A DNA stretch of 38,068 nt from Phoronis australis (Eukaryota; Phoronida; Phoronidae). Made by a program: the position numbers and the translations under genes. The stretch spans positions 9,489-47,556 of the forward strand of contig NMRA01000875.1 of assembly GCA_002633005.1 (NCBI GenBank), in the 5' to 3' direction. Shown here piece after piece: positions 29,906-38,068 of the stretch; position 1 is the first letter of the stretch; every line of letters begins with the position of its first letter. Below the pieces are notes generated by a model, which was not told where the DNA came from, ran no database searches, and saw nothing but the letters and a program-made list of their open reading frames with translations.

Positions 29906-32745
29906 ATGGAATTAAGTATACTTTCTGTAAACTGTCAGGAATTTAGAGATTCCGGGAAAAGACTTGATGTTCAAAAGTACCTAAGAGATAAGTCATTCAA
30001 TATGTATTGTGTTCAAGATGCTCATTTTGTGAAGGCTTTGGAGGATCAAGTCCAATTACAGTGGGGGTTTTCCTGCTATTTCAGTTCATTCAAGGACAAT
30101 GCAAGAGTAGTCGCAATATTGCTGAGTAATAATTTTGAACATCAAATACACGGTTGGAGAAGTGACAAAAGTGGGGATAATGTATTACTTGATACAACAA
30201 TGGAGGGAGGAAGAATTGCGCTTGTCAACTTGTGTGGTCCAAACGAGGACAAACCTGACTTTTTTCAAACCTTTTTAAGGAAATTGAGGAGGTGGGTAAT
30301 GAAAAGTTATTGCAAGTAGGGATTTCAATCTTGTTTTAGACCAGTCTAAATACACGCGTTACTATAAGCAACGCAATAATCCAAGTGCTAGTGAAAAATT
30401 AAAAGAACATATACAAATGTGGGAGCTCGTAGGTCCATTTCGGGAATTCTAACAGAATTTACACGTAAACCGTTATACATGGAGACGCAAAAATCCTATC
30501 AAGCAGGCGAGATTGGACTTTTTCTTACTTTCAAAAAAGTTTCTTCACTTTGTGTGTAAAATTAATCAGATCATATCATTCAGGTTTGCTATTGAGTGTT
30601 AAATTAAAAGAAATCTTAAGAGGGAAATTCCTTTGGAAATTCAATAATTCTCTGTTGGGAGACTTGGAATATACTTAGAAAAAATTACTGAGGTAAAACG
30701 GCAATATGCTGTTCCAGTTTACAATTATGAAATGATTGATACAATTTCTAACAATGAAATTCAATTCGTAATCAATGACCAGTTGTTCTTAGATGTTTTG
30801 TTTATGGAAATCCGTAACACCACTATAGACTACTCAATAAGAAAGAAGAAAAAACACATCAGTTACGAACGTACATGTAATTTAGAAGTTATTAATTGGT
30901 TGGGAAGCAAGGACAACCCGACTGAAGATGATCTAACGACTCTAGAAGAAAAAAGATCAATTTACAAGAACTAAGAAGAGAGACTTCGAAGGACTATGTT
31001 GTCCGATCAAGAGCAAAGTGGAGACCTCCCGAACCAAATATTTTTGCAACTTAGAATCAAGGAACTTTTTTAGTAAGTGGATAGATGCTATAGAAACAGA
31101 AGAAGGAGAAACTATTACGGATCAAAAGGAAAGTTTATGCGAAACAATGAATTTTTATAAAAACTTACATTCTTCTAGGTCTGAGAAATTTTGAAGTTCT
31201 TTTGGGAAAACATAAAATATTTTGTATTGGGGCACATTAAATGTAGTGTTTTGAAAAGGGACAAATGTCTACAACTCAACGGACTGGGATTATTACATGT
31301 ATTCCAAAACCAGACAAGCCAAAACAGTTTCTGAAAACTGGCGACCAAAAACTTTATTAAATAGTGTATACAAACTAGCTTTGGGAAGCGTTGCAAACAG
31401 ATTTAAAACGTTCTAGACAAACTGATTGCAAATACACAAACTGGATTTATTAAGGGAAGATTTATGGCTGAGGACACAAGAATAATTTATGATATTTTAT
31501 TTATGAGTTATACGGACAAGCACAACATTCAAGGACTACTCGTGTTGATAGATTTTGAACAAGCTTTTGACAGTGTTTCCTGAATAATTTCAATTTCAAA
31601 GTCAATATTATTCGATGTATGAGAACATTTTGTAATTTTGCCCGTGTCAAACAACTTCATACTGGAACGCAGATGTCGACAAGGTGATCTCTCTCCCATT
31701 ATATTTTATACGGTGTGCTGAAATTTTGTCCATATTGATTAAACATGATCCTGAAGTGAAAGGTATCAGAATCGACAACGAAGACTTCGTTATAACACAA
31801 TACACAGATGACACAACTTTCACATTTGACGGAACTCCAAGATCCCTAGCAGCACTTATGAACAACCTAGAGCTCTACGCAGGGATGTCGGGGCTGAAGA
31901 TAAACTATTCTAACACAAAAGTAGTGTGGATTGAAAGTAGAAATTTCTCTCAACAAGTGTTTCATCGGACGCGTTGGAAACTAAAATGGGGTGACGTTGA
32001 TTTTAAGCTTCTGGGTATTAATTTCAAAGTGAACTTGGAAACTATGTGTATGTCTAAAGATAACTTTGATGCAAAAATAATGGAAATGAAGAATCTGATT
32101 TATATATGGTCACAATATTAAAAACACTTGTGCTTCCAAAAAATTATACATCTGCTGACGCTGTCCCAATGATACTACTTTTGGCGATATTGAAACTTTG
32201 TATTTTAAATTCATTTGGGACGGTAAACCGGATAAAATAAAAAGAGGAGTACTCCTTAAATCCATAGAATAGAGTGGATTGAAGATGATGTCAGCAAATT
32301 TAATATGTCTTTAAAAAAGAAGATTCTTTTTAACAACATCTGCATGGAGGTATTTGTTGCAAAAAGATATCGGGCTTACTACTAGAGAGGTAATGTTTAG
32401 CTATGGAGACCATAGGTTAACTAGATCGGATAACTGTAACTCTTTTGGAAAGAATGCTTCCAGTATTGGAGCCTTTAAGTTCACAAACAATTTCGAGACA
32501 CTAAAATACGGTGTCAATTAATTTGTGGGCCAACAGTACTACATGTATTACGGTGGAATACAGCCCTTGTATTTATGAGTCATTCGTTGGAAAAGGTATA
32601 ATATTTGTGAACGATTTTTTAGACTGGAATGGTAACTTTTACACCTTTGACAGTTTCCAGACGATTCATCAGATTAAAGGAGAATGCCACCTGATTTAAT
32701 TAGTCATTTTACCATCTTAATCGGTCTATATCCAAATCGCCTCTT
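29906..32745 (+). pseudogene. LINE ORF2, endonuclease and reverse transcriptase, broken
   Basis: ATG at 29,906 begins MELSILSVNCQEFRDSGKRL, the apurinic endonuclease start. VQDAHF (usually LQDTHF) and ALVNLCGPNEDKPDFF follow. After a frameshift come RDFNLVLDQSK (usually GDFN), YTWRRKNP and RLDFFLLS. The RT begins GIITCIPKPDKPKQF and continues with TQTGFIKGRF and VLIDFEQAFDSVS with a TGA where W is expected. RRCRQGDLSPIIF and the catalytic QYTDDTTFTFDG (usually YADD, 31,800-31,835) follow, then MSGLKINYSNTKVVW. After RT, GKGIIFVNDFLDWNGNFYTF is the usual linker region. At least eight stops or shifts; inactive. Confidence 0.84.
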
Positions 32746-32787
32746 ATACCGTTGATCTCACCTTTCCGAGAGGTGTCGCCTTAACCT

Positions 32788-33159
32788 GTGAGGAAGGTGA
32801 AAAACGACGCAGCGGCGTCAGTGGTTCGTCTGCAGAGTGAATGCCGCTATATTGCGTGCCTCGTTCCCGCTTGTCCGAACTATGAAGCTGTGAACAAAGC
32901 GGGTATATCGTTTTTTCGGCTTCCTCGAGAGCTCGAAATGCTTAGGAAGTGGCTCGCGGTAGTGAAGAATGAAAGGTAGGCTGTTAATAGCAAGTATGAG
33001 GCCGTGAATCATCTCCATGTATGCGGCCATCATTTCGTCGACATTGATTTCTCTGACGAATTCCGGCTTACCAAAGAACTATCCACACGTTCCGTTGCCT
33101 GTGCCTGTGCACGGCGCCTCTCTAGTGTTTCTCGATCAGTGTATCCCGGTTCGAACTGA
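32788..33159 (+). pseudogene. THAP-domain protein fragment with one premature stop
   Basis: A single frame of 123 codons, interrupted only by a TAG at 32,977-32,979, reads CLVPACPNYEAVNKAGISFF then RLPRELEMLRKWLAVVKNER. After the stop come NSKYEAVNHLHVCGHHFVDI and DFSDEFRL. It contains C....C, the FFR(L/F)P motif, the RKW helix and (V)C..HF, that is, a complete C2CH THAP zinc finger. The protein ends at a TGA (33,157-33,159). No ATG opens the frame, so it is an exon or a truncated copy. THAP domains occur in P-element and Kolobok transposases and in host regulators. Confidence 0.66.
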
Positions 33160-33801
33160 TAGCCTGTGAAACCTAACGATCCGAACCGTGAAGTCTTTGT
33201 CGCCTGAGCTCTTGACTAAGTCGGGATTGGCGCGGGCCGAGTTGCCGTTTATTAGTAAACGTTCATTATTCTGCGTTCTGTTTCAAAATAAATTATTCTC
33301 ATCCTTATCAATGCTGATATGAAACTGAAACAAAGTCTGTCTCATTAGATACTATTTGGAATGCCTTGGAGTGCTCGTGAGTGCAAATGTTTTAGAAGCC
33401 AGCAATGAATAGATCACTGCGTAACAAGCTTTTGATGCCGGCAACAAAGGTAATTGACCGGGCACCGAGGCCGTGTGAGCGCATGCTAATTCAGAAAGCT
33501 GTTTGGAAACAATTACTCTATTTTATATGCAATGGTCACATGTTAGGGGAATCTTTATTTAGAAATACAAATACATTATTCAATTCATTGTTATTGCACA
33601 ACCTTTGCCCTGACGGTCTGTCGAAGAGGAACCCGACTTCGCGGCCCCCGACATGTATGTAGATTTTCAGCTTCGTCGGTGGCTAATTCACATTAATAAT
33701 TACGTGCACATTATTTCTTTGGCTCACTGTTATACTGTAATCTTTTCGTGACTGGAAATTTGGTTTCCATTTCAAGCTGGTTTATGTTCGTGCCATTCTC
33801 G

Positions 33802-33901
33802 CGACGGGTCTGATCGGGTTCCGAGCCACTGGCCGGGATAACAAGTCAGCCCGGCCACGACGGGCCTGATCGGGTTCCGAGCCACTGGTCGGGATACCAA
33901 G
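33802..33901 (+). repeat. Tandem repeat, two 56-bp units
   Basis: CGACGGG(T/C)CTGATCGGGTTC, CGAGCCACTGG and CGGGATA are repeated at 33,802 and 33,858 with only two or three differences. The repeat is GC-rich in an AT-rich setting. It lies inside the insertion within the LINE. Confidence 0.85.
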
Positions 33902-34439
33902 CGTTTTGTGTGTTTAGAAATAAAAAAGTCACAAGTATAACAACACAGATCTAGGTTCTCCTGTCTGTATTTCACGGAAGAATGCATCGAATTTATCTCT
34001 GAACAGACCCCAAACTCCCCAGTGCTACGGACCTTGATAAATTGACCTGCCGAACTTTGTAGGCTACGGTATGTCCAAAAAGCACTAAATCCGTAACAGC
34101 GAAATAAAACAACATGCTTTTATAAGAACTCGGTGTATTTTTAAGGGTTTTACATCGAAGTTTGATGATTTATTGGTGTTAAACGATGAATTCAAGCGAT
34201 AAGCTGACACCAGTAACCCAAGTTGTGAACTGCTGAACAGACTGCGTGTGAAACCAATTACGCCACTGGATAATTTCAACACCTCCGTTTATTGTCAGAT
34301 AACGCAACCGAACGTGCCGTTGTCGAGTAGAACTACTCGATCTAAATTAATGTCACCTTTCTCAACTATTATTCAATTGTTAGTGCAATAAAAATATTTG
34401 GATACGTTTTCCAAAAACTTAATTCTAAAAAGGTACATG

Positions 34440-35090
34440 TATGTTGACCACTTGTATATTTTTCTCTAAAAATATTATTTTGACGAAAAAAGGCATGTCG
34501 GGATTCTTACCATATTCTGTGCAAAAATGACATAATACCATCAGCACAAAAGAAATTCGAAGTACTAGGATTTTCGCTATCAGAAAAGATGTGGAATTTC
34601 TATTACAAACTTCCACATGAATGTACGAATGGCACAAGCTTACTTTCTTTCAGTTCCGCGCAATGCATGAATTCCACCTACTAATCATTTCTTAAATAAT
34701 ATTAGATGCTGTATGTGGACTCAAATGCTGGTACTTTTTGCAATTACTTTGCCGAAACTCTAGAACAGTTATTCTTTGAATGTGAATATGTTAATTCTTT
34801 CTGGCATGGGGTACGTCTCTGGTTAATGAAAGCAATGCAAGTAAATTTTAAAATAGACAAAACCACTATTACAGTTGGTCTTCAAAATGAACAAAACAGA
34901 ATTTTGAATTGGTTCCTTTACAAAGTAAAATTTTCATTAATTTTATAAAATGAAATTTGCTAACGTCAAACTTAATTCGTCTTAAATGTTGAAGGTGTGT
35001 TTTAATGTAGAATTTAGTGCTTCGTCAAACATACGGAAATTTAATGATACAAACAAATGGGAAGATTGGAAATGTGTTTTTGAAACATGA
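34440..35090 (+). pseudogene. LINE ORF2 C-terminal region after the insertion
   Basis: The reading resumes, with shifts, as KNIILTKKG, then RDSYHILCKNDIIPSAQKKF and EVLGFSLSEKMWNFYYKLP. FFQFRAMH, VDSNAGTFCNYFAETLEQLF and FWHGVRLWLMKAMQ follow, and the last part is YKMKFANVKLNSS to a TGA at 35,088-35,090. This is the expected ORF2 tail in the expected order, so the copy is the same insertion as 28,405-32,745 rather than a second LINE. Confidence 0.8.
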
Positions 35091-35285
35091 AGGGAGCCGG
35101 ATAAATGTAGTTGACCAGGTGCCAGAACAGAAATTTAAGTAGTACTTTTTAACTTGGAAGTAACAATGAAATGCTTTTTCGATTTTTTGCACAGTTCTGT
35201 AAGCCGTTGTGCTGTGTTGTGTATATTTGTATATGCACCTGTCTTTTGTAATAAACGTATTTAAAGTAAAAAAACTAAAAAATAA

Positions 35286-35297
35286 AAAATAAACGCC
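35286..35297 (+). repeat. LINE target-site duplication, right copy
   Basis: AAAATAAACGCC directly after the A-rich LINE tail. The A-run makes the exact inner boundary uncertain by a few bases. Confidence 0.78.
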
Positions 35298-35643
35298 TGG
35301 AAAAGAAGGGCGTGTAAACGGAAACTCATAGGTTTGCTGACTTTGACATTCTTACTTAAAACTGTGTTCTTAAATTTTATGTTAATAAATGCATAGTTCG
35401 CCAACATTTTGTTCGTTTTTATAAGTGATAAATAATCCACAAAACTGAATTTGTTACAAAGAGTTGACGTTGAGTGAGGTTTTAAGAAGAAATTTTCCGA
35501 ATAAACTGCCCACCAGATGGATAATTGTCACCATGAGTTACAACACCAAATGTACGCCCAAGGACGTCTATTTGGCATAATCTTCCGAATAAACGCCCAT
35601 GGGCGTTTCATCGGGTGGGCTTATCAACGGAAAATTTCGATAG

Positions 35644-37396
35644 AAATTTTAGACGAGCGATGTGCAGTTGAAGATGCGAGGTTTTAATTCCTTGTTAAAG
35701 CAAGTGGAATATGATGCCCTCGCAAGAGGTCCCATTGTAAGGGGAAGCTACTTCTCCTTCCTCATTTTGAAATCATTCATGTACATCGTTTCATCTCAAG
35801 TGGTACATGTAGGCTGTCGGAGGTTGCACTTGTGATGGAAACAAAGTCAAAAGACGCAGCAGTAGCAAACTCAGCAGACGAAGACGCATCCTGATGAGCA
35901 GAAGTCATGCGTCTTTGTTTCAAACTTGCGGATCAGGAGAAGGCAAATAAACAAAATAATTTCACTGTGGCGTGTGCATGCGTTAATTAGTTCATTTGAA
36001 ATGATTTCTTTAATTTCAATTTGTCTGGAATAACTATTCTCTTTAGTTGTATTTCTAAATAAGTGTATAGGCTGTGTAGTGACTCATCAGAGTACTTGTT
36101 CTGTACATGTATATGTAGAAAAAAAAATTGTCAGTCTTTAAAGCCCAACTAAAGCTGAATTTTGTTATTTTAGATGTTTTGGGCTAACCAGATAGTCCGA
36201 GAAAGGCCTTAGTAAAATAAGAAAACGCGAGTTCAATCACGCAAATGTAAGCCCGTCAAATGATAGGTGAAGCTGCTTTTTTGTGCCATGTTGCGTCACC
36301 GCGAGATCCCAGCACAAACAACAAACGGTCGATAACAGTTGTATTGAACTGGGGTCTGAGTAGAACACCATTGTGTGCGGGTGTTATTGGCAGCTGTTTG
36401 GATTAAAGGTGATTCTCGCGTTGACGTAGACAAAAGCAACCCAATACGCCTAACAGTTCGTTACGTTTGGCAATTTATGGCAATAGTGGGTTCAGAGCGA
36501 AGCTCTTAACATACTGTAGAAACCAAATTTACAGGTGTTACCGTTCAAGATAAGCTTTAAAAGAACACGGTTGTTTAGTTAATCACGTCATTTTATGTGT
36601 TGTAGTGCGCAGTACTAGAGTTTTACACAATAATTATTACGTTACAACGTAAATAATATATCGATTGAATGTTACGTTGTGCTACTGCGCTGGATCACCG
36701 TTGGCAAGTTCTATTACTTGCTGTATTAGAGGTCTTCTCAGTCACGTTACTGCGTCATACTGCGTTTGTTGTACCTTTTGGATTTTAACGAGAACACTGC
36801 AATGCCAAGTAGCTCCCCAACCATTTGCTTGTTCGTATTGTTCTTGTAAATATGTCTTTATTATTTATCATCAACCATGTCACCCGCAGTGTCTTCCATA
36901 TTTTGTCCGTTTAGCCTATACCATTCGGCTCCAACTTTTTCATTGATGCCCGTAATGTACACTGCTGTTTGCGTTTACGATTGCAGAGACAGTCGCGTGA
37001 AAATCATCTCCTCCGAAGTGAAACTGCGGGCTTCATATTAGCCGCTACAACGATCTAATTTATTGATTGATGCGCAGGATCCCTTAAATAAGCCAAATAA
37101 CGGCTTTTGACGTGGTTATGTTGGCAACGAGAGGGATGTGACAATTCGAGGTGCCTCGTTCGTCAAGCAACAGCTGCAAAGTTTAACACCTGAATCAAAC
37201 CCGAATTTTGTTTGACACAAAAATTAATGTTTGGCAAACTGCTTTTAAGCATTAAAATGTCGCCGAAGAGTTTCAAAAATTTGACGTTCGTCGCCATCAA
37301 GCGTGTATGATTTTCATATTTCCACCATACAGTATGCCTCTGCTGCGAAATTCAATGGATTATCTTAGGAACTGACTCACAGTTGTCGCCGATGCC
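35644..37396. other. No gene recognised; upstream flank of the GPCR
   Basis: No coding exon, repeat or promoter was identified with confidence. An in-frame TGA at 37,373-37,375 closes the GPCR frame upstream of its ATG. The 5' UTR and promoter of the receptor should lie in this stretch if there is no earlier coding exon. Confidence 0.4.
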
Positions 37397-38068
37397 ATGT
37401 CATCAGGAAGCAATTGTTCGACTCCTTCGAAATATGTCACGGTCGCGTTTGTGTTAGACACTTGCGTCTCGGGTACCTTGGTAACATTTGGAATTGTTGG
37501 TAACTTGCTAACTATACTTGTCTTCGGCCATTACCGTCTTAAATCGAGCACGACGATTTTATTAACCGGTCTGGCTGTGTCCGATCTCCTGTACCTTTCC
37601 GTACATGTGTTCCTGTTTCAAGTTCTGCGATCCATATATCCAGAAACTGGATACTTTGAGGTCTATCACGATAACTGGAGTTGGATAGAACCATACGAAT
37701 ATCCATGTGGTATAATGATGCAAACTGCCTCAGTGTGGTGTGTTGTTCTTGTAGCTGTCGACAGATTTATAGCTATTCGCTGGCCTTTACAATCCAAGCG
37801 CCTCTGCACTACACGAAGGGCAAAATTCAAACTGATCGGCGTGGTCTTCTTCGCGATTCTCTTGAACCTGCCACGTTTTTTCACGCAGAAAACAGTGATG
37901 GCGTACGACTCGTGCCGAAACAAAACCATGGCGAAACTTGTTGGAACAGATTTCGGCTGGAATCCAGCTTATATTTGGCCGGCTACAGTATTGTACATTG
38001 GTTTTATATACGCATTGCCCGTCGTCATTCTGATCCTTGTTAATTTGTCACTTATGATAGCCCTGAGA
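37397..38068 (+). CDS. Class A GPCR, FMRFamide-receptor-like (partial, 3' end beyond window)
   Basis: ATG at 37,397 opens 224 codons with no stop to the window edge; an in-frame TGA 24 bases upstream fixes this as the start. It is a rhodopsin-family seven-helix receptor. A short N-terminus carries an NCS glycosylation sequon (residue 6). TM1 has GNLLT (N36) and TM2 has LAVSDLL (D63). TM3 is preceded by C104 and ends in DRFIAIRWP (122-130; DRF in place of DRY). TM4 runs into NLPRFF (157-162). ECL2 has C173, the disulfide partner, and an NKT sequon. TM5 has P208. The DRF/Y...RWP and NLPRFF wording resembles invertebrate FMRFamide and related neuropeptide receptors. The ligand is unknown. Helices 6-7 and the tail are not in the window. 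The frame is intact and probably functional. Confidence 0.88.
   Translation, partial: MSSGSNCSTPSKYVTVAFVLDTCVSGTLVTFGIVGNLLTILVFGHYRLKSSTTILLTGLAVSDLLYLSVHVFLFQVLRSIYPETGYFEVYHDNWSWIEPYEYPCGIMMQTASVWCVVLVAVDRFIAIRWPLQSKRLCTTRRAKFKLIGVVFFAILLNLPRFFTQKTVMAYDSCRNKTMAKLVGTDFGWNPAYIWPATVLYIGFIYALPVVILILVNLSLMIALR

Larger units (their letters stand above)
32746..34430. mobile_element. ~1.7-kb insertion inside LINE ORF2, carrying a THAP remnant
   Basis: LINE ORF2 wording stops soon after HQIKGECHL (32,695) and resumes near 34,455 with KNIILTKKG, so the sequence between is foreign. It carries a THAP-domain remnant, an AATAAA at about 33,286-33,291 and a two-copy tandem repeat. TTAA occurs near both edges (32,717 and about 34,419), but no inverted termini were recognised and the exact junctions are unknown. 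Another 8-bp hairpin, TCGAGTAG-AA-CTACTCGA, lies near 34,324-34,341. It could be a decayed transposon of the THAP class or a captured gene fragment. Confidence 0.5.
28405..35285 (+). mobile_element. Full-length Tx1/L1-type LINE with 12-bp target duplication
   Basis: AAAATAAACGCC at 28,393-28,404 recurs at 35,286-35,297, bracketing the retrotransposon. The 5' UTR is about 104 bases. ORF1 (28,509-29,116), a 790-base inter-ORF region, ORF2 (29,906-35,090, interrupted) and a short 3' region ending in an A-rich tail follow in order. Both ORFs carry many frameshifts and stops. The protein features (apurinic endonuclease, RT with YTDD, C-terminal CNYFAETLE region) place it in the L1/Tx1 group. ORF2 is broken by about 1.7 kb of foreign sequence (roughly 32,745-34,430). 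Confidence 0.86.
28322..35643. mobile_element. ~430-bp inverted-repeat element split by a LINE
   Basis: CGAAATTTTCCGTAGATAAG at 28,326-28,345 has an inverted, one-mismatch partner at 35,620-35,639. Flanking sequence also pairs: CTACC/CTATC outward, GGAAGA.T inward. Removing the LINE and one copy of its target duplication joins 28,322-28,404 to 35,298-35,643, giving an element of about 430 bp with inverted ends and several AATAAACGCCC-type blocks. It includes the palindrome ACGCCCATGGGCGT near 35,593. No coding capacity. Superfamily and target duplication are unclear. Confidence 0.5.

Noticed and set aside
28393-35297. AATAAACGCC repeats read as element termini
   Set aside because: Their position exactly before the 5' UTR and after the A-rich tail of the LINE fits a target-site duplication better.
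37666-38043. Long frames on both strands inside the GPCR
   Set aside because: They are out-of-frame shadows of the intact receptor frame that starts at 37,397.
1-38068. CRISPR arrays, bacterial operons, rRNA genes
   Set aside because: No regularly spaced repeats with unique spacers, no Shine-Dalgarno-led gene strings and no rRNA core sequences; the sequence is eukaryotic in every other respect.

Overview
The window reads as animal (metazoan) nuclear DNA, most likely from a marine invertebrate. The signs are AT-rich sequence, very few long reading frames, GT/AG splice signals, decayed transposons of several animal classes, a type-2 carbohydrate sulfotransferase and a rhodopsin-family GPCR. 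The palindrome TACATGTA occurs at least 17 times by hand count, far above chance. I cannot name the species. Nothing bacterial, organellar or viral was recognised.

Only two host genes are well supported. One is a carbohydrate sulfotransferase (C-terminal exon, minus strand, 6,247-7,125). The other is the first part of a class A, FMRFamide-receptor-like GPCR (plus strand, from 37,397 and running off the end). A few isolated open exons with good splice signals (3,312-3,533; 12,724-12,819; 16,183-16,281; perhaps 326-554) could be pieces of genes or of transposons.

Most of the rest is a transposon graveyard. From left to right: a hAT-like terminus (2.78 kb); the right end of a THAP/TTAA (Kolobok-type) transposon (3.9-4.3 kb); a 128-bp hAT-like MITE (4.78 kb); a Penelope-like 3' end between inverted repeats (7.5-8.0 kb); a complete but dead mariner-type element with TA target duplication (8,244-9,794); a 70-bp-arm hairpin (12.05-12.19 kb); two tRNA-Ser-like SINE copies (12.4 and 12.9 kb); 70-77 bp tandem repeats (15.4-16.0 kb); an integrase-like pseudogene (17.5-17.9 kb); a Tx1/L1-type LINE 3' fragment (19.2-20.3 kb); and another LINE reverse transcriptase fragment (22.6-23.0 kb).

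The right half contains two nests. At 23,125-27,426 a roughly 4.3-kb interval bounded by long inverted repeats holds minus-strand exons for a cysteine-rich CXC-domain protein. An intact-ended 1.16-kb Kolobok-type element (TTAA duplications, THAP exon, divergent acidic ORF) lies inside it. At 28,322-35,643 a roughly 430-bp inverted-repeat element was split by a full-length Tx1/L1-type LINE (28,405-35,285, 12-bp target duplication). That LINE was later interrupted in ORF2 by about 1.7 kb carrying another THAP-domain remnant. The best candidate for something undescribed is the CXC-protein element at 23-27 kb, together with its relation to the THAP/TTAA family.
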